64,000 bases of DNA from Streptomyces venezuelae ATCC 10712 (lineage in GTDB: Bacteria; Actinomycetota; Actinomycetes; Streptomycetales; Streptomycetaceae): NCBI RefSeq assembly GCF_008639165.1, contig NZ_CP029197.1:7072001-7136000 (forward strand). The letters are read 5' to 3'. This document shows positions 43,653 to 54,531 of this stretch, piece after piece (within the stretch, counting starts at the first letter, position 1; each line of letters starts with the position of its first letter). The position numbers and the translations under genes are program-made. The notes below the pieces were generated by a model, which saw nothing but the letters and a program-made list of their open reading frames with translations, searched no databases and was not told the DNA's origin.

Positions 43653-44462
43653 ATGAGCGAGCACGACGAGCAGCGACCTCCCGCCAGGATCCTGGTGGTG
43701 GAAGACGATCCGACGGTGGCCGAGGTGGTCACCGGCTATCTGGAGCGGGCCGGCTGCGCCGTCGAGCACGCGGCCGACGGCCCCGAGGCCCTGCGGCGGG
43801 CGGCGGAGCGGTGGGCCGACCTGATCGTGCTCGACCTGATGCTGCCCGGTCTCGACGGACTCGAGGTCTGCCGCAGGCTGCGCGCCACCGGTCCCGTGCC
43901 GGTGATCATGCTGACCGCGCGCGGCGACCAGGAGGACCGGATCACCGGGCTTGAGGTGGGGGCGGACGACTACGTCACCAAACCGTTCAGCCCACGCGAG
44001 CTGGTGCTGCGCGTCGAGTCCGTGCTGCGGCGGACCCGTACGACGGCCGCCCGGGCCACGCCGGCCGTCGCTCCCCGGCCCGTGCTGCGCGCCGGGGACC
44101 TCACGGTCGACACGGCGACGCGCCGGGCGACCCGGGCGGGAGCGGAACTCGGCCTGACGCTGCGGGAGTTCGACCTCCTGGCGTACTTCCTGGAGCATCC
44201 CCGTACGGCGCACAGCAGGGAGGCGCTGATGCGGCGGGTGTGGGGCTGGGACTTCGGCGACCTGTCGACCGTCACGGTCCACGTACGGCGCCTGCGCGCC
44301 AAGATCGAGCAGGACCCGGCCAGGCCCCGGCTGATCGAGACGGTGTGGGGGGTCGGGTACCGGTTCGAACCGGGGGAGACGACGGCGGTGGCCGACGCGG
44401 CGGTTCATGCGACGGACGGCGGCGCGGCGGTTCACGCGGCGGACGGTGGCGCGGGCGCGTGA
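43653..44462 (+). CDS. OmpR/PhoB-family response regulator
   Basis: 269 residues. Receiver domain at 13-125: acidic pocket VVEDDPTV, phospho-Asp in LIVLDLMLPG, MLTARG Thr and TKPFSP Lys. Winged-helix output domain at about 140-240 (LTLREFDLLAYFLEHP, VWGWDFGDLSTVTVHVRRLR). The last 30 residues are an imperfect tandem repeat (AVHATDGGA / AVHAADGGAGA) not needed for the fold. It is coupled by GTGA overlap to the histidine kinase and divergent from the GT2 operon, a probable target. Confidence 0.94.
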   Translation: MSEHDEQRPPARILVVEDDPTVAEVVTGYLERAGCAVEHAADGPEALRRAAERWADLIVLDLMLPGLDGLEVCRRLRATGPVPVIMLTARGDQEDRITGLEVGADDYVTKPFSPRELVLRVESVLRRTRTTAARATPAVAPRPVLRAGDLTVDTATRRATRAGAELGLTLREFDLLAYFLEHPRTAHSREALMRRVWGWDFGDLSTVTVHVRRLRAKIEQDPARPRLIETVWGVGYRFEPGETTAVADAAVHATDGGAAVHAADGGAGA

Positions 44463-45595
44463 AGGACATCCTGCTCATCGCCGTGTTCGCCCTCGCGGGA
44501 GCCGCCGGCGCGGGTCTCGCCGGCGCGGTCGTCCTCCGCCTCGTCCGGCACCGCTCGGTCGCCGTCTCGCTGACCATCGTCGCCGCCGTCACCGTGACGG
44601 CGATGCTGGCGGGCACGCTCGCCGTCGCCCAGGCGATGTTCCTGTCCGCGCACGACCTGTGGGTGGTGACCGTCGTCATCGCCATGGCGGCCCTCGTGTC
44701 ACTCGGCACCGCGCTCGTCCTCGGCCGGTGGGTGGTGACCCGCAGCCGCGCCCTGGCCCGCGCGGCCCGGGACTTCGGCGACGGCGGAAGCTTCTCCGCC
44801 CCCGACGGCGCCGCCACCGCCGAACTCGCCGCGCTCACCCGCGAACTGGCCGCCACCAGCGCCAAACTCGACGCCTCCCGTCGCCGTGAGCGCTCGCTCG
44901 AAGCCTCGCGCCGGGAGCTCGTCGCCTGGATCTCCCACGATCTGCGCACCCCGCTCGCCGGGCTGCGGGCGATGGCGGAGGCCCTCGAGGACGGCATGGC
45001 GGCCGATCCGGCCCGCTACCACCGGCAGATCCGCACCGAGGTCGAACGCCTCACGGGGATGGTCACGGACCTATTCGAACTCTCGCGGATCCACGCGGGC
45101 GCGCTGACCCTCAGTACGAGCCGGCTGTCCGTGTACGACCTGGTCGGCGACGCGCTGAGCGGCGCGGACCCGCTGGCCAGGGCGAACGGCGTCCGGCTGG
45201 TGGGGGAGACGGTCGAGGCCGTCCCCGTGGAGGTCGACGGCAAGGAGATGACGAGGGTCCTCGCCAACCTCCTCGTGAACGCCATCCGCCACACCCCGGC
45301 GGACGGCACCGTGGCCGTGGCGGCCGAACGGCGCGACGACGCCGTGGTCCTGTCCGTCACCGACGGCTGCGGCGGCATCCCCGCCGAGGACCTGCCCCGG
45401 GTCTTCGACACGGGCTGGCGCGGCACCGAGGCGCGCACCCCTCCGACAGGGTCGGGCGACGCGCCTCCGGCGGGCGCGGGCCTCGGCCTCGCCATCGTCC
45501 GTGGCATCGTGGAAGCCCACGCGGGCAGCGCCCGGGTACGCAACGTCCCCGGCGGCTGCCGCTTCGAGGTGACCCTCCCGGCAGCCGCCGGCTGA
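44459..45595 (+). CDS. Membrane sensor histidine kinase
   Basis: 378 residues. Three to four N-terminal membrane helices with very short loops (residues 1-92), so it probably senses within the membrane rather than by an external domain. A HAMP-like linker (VVTRSRALARAARDFGDGG) and coiled coil (ELAATSAKLDASRRRERSLE) lead to the H-box ELVAWISHDLRTPLAGLRAM, N-box LLVNAIRHTPADG and G-boxes VTDGCGGIP and GAGLGLAIVRGI. GTG start overlaps the response regulator stop. Partner of the preceding regulator. Confidence 0.93.
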   Translation: MKDILLIAVFALAGAAGAGLAGAVVLRLVRHRSVAVSLTIVAAVTVTAMLAGTLAVAQAMFLSAHDLWVVTVVIAMAALVSLGTALVLGRWVVTRSRALARAARDFGDGGSFSAPDGAATAELAALTRELAATSAKLDASRRRERSLEASRRELVAWISHDLRTPLAGLRAMAEALEDGMAADPARYHRQIRTEVERLTGMVTDLFELSRIHAGALTLSTSRLSVYDLVGDALSGADPLARANGVRLVGETVEAVPVEVDGKEMTRVLANLLVNAIRHTPADGTVAVAAERRDDAVVLSVTDGCGGIPAEDLPRVFDTGWRGTEARTPPTGSGDAPPAGAGLGLAIVRGIVEAHAGSARVRNVPGGCRFEVTLPAAAG

Positions 45596-45668
45596 CGGCC
45601 CACCGGCACGGGCGCGGCCGGCAGGCCGGGGCCGGGAAGTCCGGTCTCTCCAGCGGGTTCAGCGGGTT

Positions 45669-46742
45669 CTAGTTCACGCCCGCCGAGGTCCGTTGGGCGG
45701 CGTGGGCGAAGGCGGTCATGCCTTCGGTGAAGGTGATCCGGGGGTGCCAGCCCAGGTCGTGGCGGAGGCGGGTCGAGTCGGCGGTGATGTGGCGGACGTC
45801 GCCCAGGCGGAACTCGCCCGTCACCACCGGTGCCGGGCCGCCGTGGGCGCGGGCCAGTGCGGTGGCCATCTCGCCGACGGTGTGCGGGTCCCCGCTGCCG
45901 GTGTTGTACGCCGTGAGGGTGCCGGGCGGCAGGCCGGGGGCGGCTTCGAGACCGAGGACGTTGGCCGCCGCCACGTCCTCGACGTGGACGAAGTCCCTGC
46001 GCTGGCCGCCGTCCTCGAAGACCCGGGGTGCCTCGCTCCGGGCGAGCGCCGAGCGGAAGAAGGAGGCCACCCCCGCGTACGGGGTGTCCCGGGGCATCCC
46101 CGGCCCGTACACGTTGTGGTAGCGCAGGGAGAGGGCGGTGCCGTCGACCGAGCGGGCCCACGCCGCCGCCAGGTGCTCCTGGGTCAGCTTGGTCGACGCG
46201 TACACGTTCCGGGGGTCGGGGGGCGTGTCCTCGCCGACCAGGCCGGGGGTGAGGGCCGAGCCGCAGTCGGGGCAGCGCGGTTCGAACAGGCCTGCCGCGA
46301 GGTCCTCGGGCCGGCGCGCCCCCGGCCGGACGGGCCCGTGGCGGAGGCAGTCGTAGCGCCCTTCCCCGTACACGACCATCGAGCCGGCGAGCACCAGCCG
46401 CCGTACACCGGTCTCCGCCATGGCGGCGAGGAGGACCGCCGTGCCGAGGTCGTTGCAGCTGACGTAGTCCGGGGCGTCGGCGAAGTCCCGCCCGAGGCCG
46501 ACCATGGCTGCCTGGTGGCAGACCGCGTCGACCCCGCGCAGTACCGCCGCGACGCTCCACGCGTCCCGCACGTCGGCGTGCACGAACTCCGCCGGGGGCG
46601 CGGCGGCGCCGGGAGCCGGGGCGGTGGGGTGGGCGCTGGGCAGCAGCGCGTCCAGGACGACCGGTTCATGGCCGGCCTCCCGGAGCGCCGTGACGATGTG
46701 CGAGCCGATGAACCCGGCTCCTCCTGTGACGAGTACGCGCAT
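45669..46742 (-). CDS. NAD-dependent sugar epimerase/dehydratase with a CxxC insert
   Basis: 357 residues, extended SDR: GGAGFIGSH cofactor loop at 7-15, catalytic YASTK, SMVVYGEG and RYHNVYGPG. It should act on an NDP-sugar. Between the catalytic parts there is an insert with EPRCPDCGSALTPG, a half zinc-ribbon (CPDC) rarely seen in epimerases. It is convergent with the histidine kinase and stands near two glycosyltransferases, consistent with a surface-sugar role. Confidence 0.9.
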   Translation of the reverse strand: MRVLVTGGAGFIGSHIVTALREAGHEPVVLDALLPSAHPTAPAPGAAAPPAEFVHADVRDAWSVAAVLRGVDAVCHQAAMVGLGRDFADAPDYVSCNDLGTAVLLAAMAETGVRRLVLAGSMVVYGEGRYDCLRHGPVRPGARRPEDLAAGLFEPRCPDCGSALTPGLVGEDTPPDPRNVYASTKLTQEHLAAAWARSVDGTALSLRYHNVYGPGMPRDTPYAGVASFFRSALARSEAPRVFEDGGQRRDFVHVEDVAAANVLGLEAAPGLPPGTLTAYNTGSGDPHTVGEMATALARAHGGPAPVVTGEFRLGDVRHITADSTRLRHDLGWHPRITFTEGMTAFAHAAQRTSAGVN

Positions 46743-46824
46743 GGACGGGACGCTACGGACCGCAGGATCGCGGCGGGGCGGTCCACGCCGGGCCGTAAGA
46801 CTTCCGTCATCCCGGCGGGTCCCG

Positions 46825-47240
46825 CTACTGCTGCGGGGTGTCGGCCAGCATCTTCTCGATCCGGCGGAGCAGCGCGGGCCAGCCGCGCCCCATGCCCTCG
46901 AACGCGGCCTTGCCCAGCGGCGAGTCGAGGTCGAAGCCGGCGTGGTCGAGGAAGAGCCGCGTGCCGGTGCCCTCCGGTTCGAGCCGCCAGGTGATGGTGG
47001 TGTCCAGGCTGCCCGGGGCGAAGCTGTAGCTCAGGAGGCGCTCCGGTTCCACGGCGAGCACCTCGCACTCCTGCCGGCCCCACTGCCCCATGTCGAGGGT
47101 GAACCGGTGTCCCACCTCGGCGCGGACGTCGCCCGCCGCCCACCAGCGCGCGTGCAGCTCGGGGTCGGTGAGGGCGCGCCAGACGGCCTGCGGCGGGTGG
47201 GCGATGAACTGGTCGCATTGGATGGTGCGGAGGTCCGTGG

Positions 47241-47244
<4 letters not shown>
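46825..47244 (-). CDS. SRPBCC/AHSA1-family protein
   Basis: 139 residues of the helix-grip fold. It contains FIAHPPQAVWRALTDPELHA, RWWAAGD, and TWRLEPEGTGTRLFLDHAGF, the signature of AHSA1-like proteins that bind hydrophobic ligands. ATG overlaps the stop of the ArsR gene (ATGA), so regulator and effector are co-translated; this ArsR/AHSA1 pairing is common in actinomycetes. Ligand unknown. Confidence 0.92.
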
Positions 47245-47645
<401 letters not shown>

Positions 47646-47788
47646 GCCTCCAGAATGCGTCGGAGTTCTCCGACGTGTCAACTTTTCCCGACGCGTCAGC
47701 GTGGATGTGGGCCGGGTCCGGCCGACGGGCGGGGCCGCGGCTCCGGTGCGAGCCTGAGGGCGTACCGAACCTGCGAAAGGCCACTGTC

Positions 47789-48586
47789 ATGATCACCACT
47801 GACTTCGTACCCGGCTCCCCCTGCTGGCTCGACCTCGGTGCCCCTGACGTCCAGGCCGCCGCCGCCTTCTACGGCGGCGTGTTCGGCTGGCAGTACGAGT
47901 CCATGGACGCCGGGGAGGGCATGGAGGGCGGGATGTTCCGCAACGACGGCAAGACCGTCGCCGGGCTCGGCAAGCTCACCGAGGAGGGCGCCCGCTCCGC
48001 CTGGATGATCTACTACGCGGTCACCGACGCGGACGCCACGACACGGGCCGTGGAGGAGGCGGGCGGCACGGTCCGCGTCCCGCCCACGCAGCTCGACGAG
48101 TGGGGCCGGATGGCGCAGTACAGCGACCCGCTGGGAGGTCAGTTCGCCGTCTGGCAGCCGGGCACCGACAAGGGCGTCGACCAGGTGGACGAGCCCGGCT
48201 CACTGTCCTGGACCGAGCTGTACACGAGCGACGCGGCCGCCGCGAAGCAGTTCTACGGCAGTGTCTTCGGCTGGCAGTTCAGCGACATGGAGATGCCGGG
48301 CGGCGGGGGCACGTACACCCTCATCACGCCCGCCGGGCTCCCCGAGGAGCGCATGCACGGCGGCCTCATGCAGGTGGCGGAGGCCGACCTGGCCCTCGCG
48401 CACGGACGGCCGTACTGGCACCCCGTCTTCGCCGTCGCCGACTGCGACGACGCGGTCGCCAGGGTCACCGCGAGCGGCGGCAACGTCCAGATGGGGCCGG
48501 ACGACGCGGAGGGCGTCGGCCGTCTCGCCGTCTGCCTCGACCCCTCGAACGCCGACTTCGTCGTCCTCGCCCCGCCCGCGGGCTGA
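47789..48586 (+). CDS. VOC-superfamily (glyoxalase/bleomycin resistance-like) two-domain protein
   Basis: 265 residues made of two related VOC halves: CWLDLGAPDVQAAAAFYGGV FGWQYE (about 12-38) and SWTELYTSDAAAAKQFYGSV FGWQFSD (about 140-166). Each half ends with a FAVWQP or FVVLAPP strand. This two-domain type is common in streptomycetes and has no assigned substrate; metal ligands are not conserved clearly enough to call an enzyme. GAAAGG precedes the ATG. Divergent from the ArsR operon. Confidence 0.9.
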   Translation: MITTDFVPGSPCWLDLGAPDVQAAAAFYGGVFGWQYESMDAGEGMEGGMFRNDGKTVAGLGKLTEEGARSAWMIYYAVTDADATTRAVEEAGGTVRVPPTQLDEWGRMAQYSDPLGGQFAVWQPGTDKGVDQVDEPGSLSWTELYTSDAAAAKQFYGSVFGWQFSDMEMPGGGGTYTLITPAGLPEERMHGGLMQVAEADLALAHGRPYWHPVFAVADCDDAVARVTASGGNVQMGPDDAEGVGRLAVCLDPSNADFVVLAPPAG

Positions 48587-48633
48587 ACGAGCAGGGCCGG
48601 GAGAGGGGGAGGGCTCGGCAAAGAGGGCTGGGA

Positions 48634-48655
48634 CCGGGGGCGGGCGTGCCCCCGG
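48634..48655. terminator. Hairpin terminator, VOC / GNAT
   Basis: CCGGGGGC, loop GGGCGT, GCCCCCGG, followed on the plus strand by CCCTTCTTC. Lies between the convergent VOC and GNAT genes. Confidence 0.75.
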
Positions 48656-48668
48656 CCCTTCTTCGTCG

Positions 48669-49010
48669 TCAGCGGGACAGTCGGTCTTCCAGCCAGGTCA
48701 GGACCTCCGGCGTCACCGGGTCGGTGATGTCGGCGAACTCCTCGTGCTTCTTCAGGAACTTCGCCACGTACGGGCAGACGGGCACGATCCGCTTCCCGGC
48801 CGCGCGCACGTCCGTCAGGGCCTGCTCGACGAGGATCGAGGCCAGTCCCTGGCCGGCGTAGGCGTCGTCGATCTCGGTGTGGAAGAAGACGCGCCGGTCC
48901 TCGCGGTCGCGGTACGCCGTGAGGCCGGCGCGCTGCTCGTCGACGAGGATCTCGTAGCGGTGGCGGGCCTCGACGTGCCGTACGACGGGGGTGGTGACCT
49001 GCTCGCTCAT
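48669..49010 (-). CDS. Small GNAT-family (YidJ/Gcn5-type) acetyltransferase
   Basis: 113 residues, the short one-domain GNAT type of PF14542. RYEILVDEQRAGLTAYRDRE, FFHTEIDDAYAGQGLASILV and EQALTDVRAAGKRIVPVCPY VAKFLKKH carry the acetyl-CoA loop (GQGLA) and the C-P-Y motif. Substrate unknown. It begins 50 bp after the pirin stop and is probably in its transcript. Confidence 0.92.
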   Translation of the reverse strand: MSEQVTTPVVRHVEARHRYEILVDEQRAGLTAYRDREDRRVFFHTEIDDAYAGQGLASILVEQALTDVRAAGKRIVPVCPYVAKFLKKHEEFADITDPVTPEVLTWLEDRLSR

Positions 49011-49060
49011 GATCTGCCTTTCGGGTGTTGGAGGGTGGGGGCTACGGGGTGGTGTGCGAG

Positions 49061-49984
49061 TCAGGCGCGGGGCGGGTTGCCGCGCGGGGTGAGCGCGGCG
49101 TTCGGCAGGGCGGGGGCCGGGAGGCGGTCGCCCGGGTAGCCCTCGACGTGTCCGAACCGCTCGGAGGCGCGCTCCCATTCCTCCCTGGCCTCGACGATGT
49201 CCTGGTGGGTGCGGCCGATGAAGTTCCACCACATGATGATCTCCTCGCCGAACGGCGTGCCGCCGAGGAGGACCGCGCGGGCGCGGTGGCCGGACTCGTT
49301 CGTCAGGGTCAGGGTGGCGCGTCCGGTGTCGGCGTAGCCGAGTTCCGCCGGGCGCAGGAGGGTTCCGTCGAGCCGGACCTCTCCTTCGTCGACCAGCAGC
49401 CCGTGTTCGAAGGCCGGGTCGACGGGGAGCGTGACGGTGGCACCGGCGTCGAGGAGGAGCTCCGCGCCGAGCAGCGGGGTGAAGGTGGGGACCGGTGAGG
49501 TCTCGCCGGCGAGGGTGCCGAGGAACACCCGGATCTCCGCGCCGTCGAGCAGCAGCGGCTTCGGGACGTGGTGCTGGAAGTCGCGGTCGGCGTGCCGGTG
49601 TTCGTCGGGCAGGGCCACCCACAGCTGCACGCCGTGGAGGACCGTGGTGCCGGGGGTGGAGACCTCGGTGTGGCTGATGCCGTGGCCGCCGGTCATCAGG
49701 TTGAGCTCCCCGGGCCGTACGAGGGCGTGGCTGCCGAGGCTGTCGCGGTGCTCGATCTCCCCGCTGAAGAGCCAGCTCACCGTCTGCAGGCCCGTGTGCG
49801 GGTGGGGGGCGACGTCCATGCCGCCGGACGCGGCGACCTCGTCGGGACCGTAGTGGTCGGCGAAGCACCATGCCCCGATCAGGGTCCGGGACCGCTGGGG
49901 CAGGGTGCGTCGTACGGTCATGGCGCGTGGACCGCCCAGGGGGACGTCCCGGGCGGAGAGGATCTCGACCTCGTTGTCGTCCAT
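49061..49984 (-). CDS. Pirin-family protein
   Basis: 307 residues, double cupin. Metal-binding His are visible in VAPHPHTGLQTVSWL, GEIEHRDSLGSH and GGHGISHTEV with a Glu nearby. Pirins act as quercetin dioxygenases or as redox-sensitive regulators. The C-terminal pirin domain (HGLLVDEGEV, LLGGTPFGEEIIMWWNFIG) is complete. Divergent from an AhpD-like gene; the two share a 105-bp region and are often found together in redox response. Confidence 0.93.
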   Translation of the reverse strand: MDDNEVEILSARDVPLGGPRAMTVRRTLPQRSRTLIGAWCFADHYGPDEVAASGGMDVAPHPHTGLQTVSWLFSGEIEHRDSLGSHALVRPGELNLMTGGHGISHTEVSTPGTTVLHGVQLWVALPDEHRHADRDFQHHVPKPLLLDGAEIRVFLGTLAGETSPVPTFTPLLGAELLLDAGATVTLPVDPAFEHGLLVDEGEVRLDGTLLRPAELGYADTGRATLTLTNESGHRARAVLLGGTPFGEEIIMWWNFIGRTHQDIVEAREEWERASERFGHVEGYPGDRLPAPALPNAALTPRGNPPRA

Positions 49985-50022
49985 GTCCGGCCCCTCTCGT
50001 ACAGTGTGATGTAGTTTCGCTT

Positions 50023-50039
50023 TCAACAATCTTGGTTGA
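50023..50039. promoter_or_regulatory. Candidate operator between pirin and AhpD-like genes
   Basis: TCAAC-AATCTTG-GTTGA, 5-bp arms around a 7-bp AT-rich centre, flanked by further AT-rich sequence in a GC-rich region. Possible binding site of a redox or MarR-type regulator not encoded in the window. Confidence 0.4.
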
Positions 50040-50089
50040 TCATAGCTTCCGAACCCGTGATGTGCACGGGGTCGTCGAAGGAGTACAGG

Positions 50090-50620
50090 GTGAGCGACGT
50101 GACGAGCGACGTGACGAACGGCGTGACAGGCGTGACCGAGCCGGCGGCGCAGGCCCCCGACGGGCGACGGGTCTACCTCGACAAGCAGAGCCCCACGGCC
50201 TACCAGGCGCTGGTCCGCGCGGCCGACGCCGCCCGCGCGACCGCCGCGGAGGCGGGACTCGACCGCGTCCTGGTCGAACTGGTCAACCTCCGCGTCTCGC
50301 AGATCAACGGCTGCGCCTACTGCCTCGACGTGCACACCAAGGCGGCCCTCCGGGCCGGCGAGACCACCCGGCGCCTCGGCGTCCTCCCCGCCTGGCGCGA
50401 GACCGAGCTCTTCACCCCGCGGGAACGCGCGGCCCTCGCCCTGGCGGAGGCCACCACCCACCCGGCGGACGGCCTCGCGCAGGACCGCGCCTACGACACG
50501 GCCCGCGCCGTCCTGACCGACGACGAGATCTCCGCCGTGATCTGGGTGGCGATCACCATCAACTCCTTCAACCGCGTCTCGATCCTGAGCCGGCACCCGG
50601 TACGCCAGGCAGCGCGCTAA
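50090..50620 (+). CDS. Carboxymuconolactone decarboxylase / AhpD-like protein
   Basis: 176 residues. The redox motif NGCAYCLDVHTKAAL (CxxC with following His) is that of AhpD-family alkylhydroperoxidases. The remainder is helical (YQALVRAADAARATAAEAGL; FTPRERAALALAEATTH). GTG at 50090 is chosen because AAGGAG lies 6 bp upstream; an earlier ATG at 50036 has no SD and lies within the candidate operator. Expected role: peroxide or thiol redox defence. Divergent from pirin. Confidence 0.92.
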   Translation: MSDVTSDVTNGVTGVTEPAAQAPDGRRVYLDKQSPTAYQALVRAADAARATAAEAGLDRVLVELVNLRVSQINGCAYCLDVHTKAALRAGETTRRLGVLPAWRETELFTPRERAALALAEATTHPADGLAQDRAYDTARAVLTDDEISAVIWVAITINSFNRVSILSRHPVRQAAR

Positions 50621-51345
50621 GGCCGGACCCACCCGGCGCCGGGGGCCGAGCTGAGCCGGGTGACCACCGCGGCCACCACGATCAGCGCCACGGCCACGCC
50701 GAGGACCGCGCCGGTCCCGGACCGCAGGAGCAGCGCGCCCGCCAGGGCGCCGAGGAACATCGAGAGCACCGCCAGCACCCGCCGGCCGGGCCGGGGCCCC
50801 GCCCCGCCGGCCGGACCCGGGTCCGAGGCCAGACCGGTCAGGGTCTGCGTCAGCACGGTCGTGGTCAGGTCCGGCACGCCGAGGCGCCGGACGGCCGCGT
50901 TCTGCAGCCCCATGGCCAGGGCGAGCGTCACGATCAGGACGTACCGGCCCGGCGCGGCCAGCCGGTCGTGCGTCACCAGGACGGTGACGAGCGCCACCGA
51001 CACGAGCAGCGCCTGCAGCGTCGTGGCCGAGGCGAGCAGCTTCCCCCGGTGGTCGGCGAACCGCGTGCCGAACCGGCCTCCGGCCACCGCGCCCACCAGG
51101 AACGCCGCCATCGCCGCCAGGGAGGCCCAGGCCGACAGGCCCTCGGCGCCCGCCAGGGCGAAGCCGAGGAACACGACGTTGCCCGTCATGTTCGCCACGA
51201 AGACATGACCCAGGGCCAGATAGCTCACCGCGTCCACCAGACCGGTCACCACCGTCAGGGTCAGCAGGAGCGGCGGCAGCGGCCCGTGCCGGTCCCCCTT
51301 CGGCGGCACCAGCGTGTGGGCCGCGTCGACCAGCAGCCTGCGCAT
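50617..51345 (-). CDS. DUF1275 (YoaK) membrane protein
   Basis: 242 residues with six hydrophobic segments. The family marks are TVVTGLVDAVSYLALGHVFV ANMTGNVVFLGFALAG and LALAMGLQNAAVRRLGVPDL TTTVLTQTLTGLA. No substrate is established for DUF1275. ATG 51343-51345 follows AAGGGG. It overlaps the AhpD-like stop by 4 bp, tail to tail. Confidence 0.92.
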   Translation of the reverse strand: MRRLLVDAAHTLVPPKGDRHGPLPPLLLTLTVVTGLVDAVSYLALGHVFVANMTGNVVFLGFALAGAEGLSAWASLAAMAAFLVGAVAGGRFGTRFADHRGKLLASATTLQALLVSVALVTVLVTHDRLAAPGRYVLIVTLALAMGLQNAAVRRLGVPDLTTTVLTQTLTGLASDPGPAGGAGPRPGRRVLAVLSMFLGALAGALLLRSGTGAVLGVAVALIVVAAVVTRLSSAPGAGWVRP

Positions 51346-51573
51346 CCTCGGGCGCCCCTTCCGCGACGGTTCGGCGACGAGTGGCCGCCACGGCACCGCA
51401 CGACCCTCCTCCGAGGTTCACCGATCCGGTCCGGAACGGCCGAGCCGCCACGCTGGGCAGGACTGCCCAGTCCGTACGGCTCCGGTCGCGCCGCGAGGCG
51501 GTTCGGCAGCTCCCCGAGCGCGGTGCGGGAGAACACGACCGTGTCCGTCGGCGCCCCGGGCCGTTGTCAGGGG

Positions 51574-51864
51574 GTGACCACTACACGACGCATCTCCGCG
51601 CTCCTCGCCGTCGCCGCCGCCTTCTCCTGCGTCGGCGCGACCGCCGCACAGGCCGCCACCACCAGCCCCCTCGGCCCGCCGATCAACCCGGTCACCGAGC
51701 TCGACGCGCTCGTCACCACCGGGATCCCGGAGGAGTCCAAGGCCCAGTTCCCCGGCATCGCCGATCAGCTCGGCGGCCTCGACCGGCTGCACGAGGTGAA
51801 CCAGCTCCACCAGCTCACCGACCAGGCCGCGCCGGTCGCCGGGCTGCTCCCCGTCGTCGCCTGA
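51574..51864 (+). CDS. Small secreted protein
   Basis: 96 residues. A signal peptide MTTTRRISALLAVAAAFSCV GATAAQA is followed by a mature part of about 70 residues rich in Pro, Leu and Gln (TSPLGPPINPVTELDALVTT, DRLHEVNQLHQLTDQAAPV). No Cys in the mature part, no known domain. Similar short exported proteins are common in streptomycetes. The GTG start has no clear SD, so the transcript may be leaderless. The 228 bp upstream carry no other gene. Confidence 0.75.
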   Translation: MTTTRRISALLAVAAAFSCVGATAAQAATTSPLGPPINPVTELDALVTTGIPEESKAQFPGIADQLGGLDRLHEVNQLHQLTDQAAPVAGLLPVVA

Positions 51865-51932
51865 CAGGGCTCACGGGCGGACGTGCCGGCATCGCGCGAA
51901 CGGCGCGGTGCCGGCTTCTCCGCGTCCGGCCC

Positions 51933-52049
51933 CGGTCGCCGTACGCCGTCGGGGTCACCGGTCGCCGGTCGCGTACGCCGTCGGGGTCACCGTCACCGGT
52001 CGCCGTACGCCGCCGGTGTCACCCGTCGCCGTACGCCGTCGGTGTCACC
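51933..52049. repeat. Four tandem copies of a 26-27-bp repeat
   Basis: Units of the type CGGTCGCCGTACGCCGTCGG(GGTCACC) at 51933-51959, 51966-51991, 51997-52023 and 52024-52049, 85-95% identical, with 0-6 bp between. They fill the gap between the secreted protein (+) and the EF-hand protein (-); the last copy contains the EF-hand stop codon. Function unknown. Confidence 0.85.
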
Positions 52050-52296
52050 AGCCGAAGCGGCGGCCGACCAGCGTGGCGAACTCCTCGAACGACAGCACGC
52101 GGTCGCCGTTCTGGTCGGCCTCGTCGAACAGCGCGGAGGACTCGTCCTCGTTCCCCACGCCCCAGTAGGGGATGACGCCCCGCGCGGCAAGGGTCGGGCC
52201 CTTGACCCGGAGGGCGTCGATGACCTCGGCGCGCGTCAGGGTGCCGTCGTGGTCGAGGTCGAGCGCGTCGAAGAGAGTACGGGCCTTGTCGCTCAT
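52045..52296 (-). CDS. EF-hand calcium-binding protein
   Basis: 83 residues with two EF-hand loops in helix-loop-helix settings: DLDHDGTLTRAE (residues 13-24) and DQNGDRVLSFEE (61-72). All calcium ligand positions 1, 3, 5 and 12 are acidic or Asn. This is the size of streptomycete calmodulin-like proteins (CabA/CabD). The linker between hands is long and non-acidic. The gene lies between repeat DNA and a region preceding recQ. Confidence 0.93.
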   Translation of the reverse strand: MSDKARTLFDALDLDHDGTLTRAEVIDALRVKGPTLAARGVIPYWGVGNEDESSALFDEADQNGDRVLSFEEFATLVGRRFGW

Positions 52297-52454
52297 GATG
52301 TGTCCTGCTTCCCTCTGGCCGTGGCTGTCGAGTCGGCCGATGCGTCCCTGCGGAAGGACGCGGGGCGGGGCCTCCGCGTTGCCTGGCGGAGGGTTTTCCA
52401 CAAGTTCCACAGTGAGGCGGACGGGGTGTCCGTGGGGGCCGATAGGGTGGGTGA

Positions 52455-54496
<2,042 letters not shown>

Positions 54497-54497
<1 letters not shown>

Positions 54498-54531
54498 TGC
54501 CGGGTGCCGGGTGCCGGGTGCCGGGTGCCGG
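54497..54531. repeat. 7-bp tandem repeat (GTGCCGG) x5 at the end of recQ
   Basis: Five perfect GTGCCGG units fill the entire gap between the recQ stop (TAG, last base 54497) and the stop of the converging ABC-2-type gene (54532). No hairpin is evident in it. Confidence 0.92.

Noticed and set aside
51933..52049. CRISPR array
   Set aside because: Units are adjacent or 0-6 bp apart with no spacers and no cas genes.
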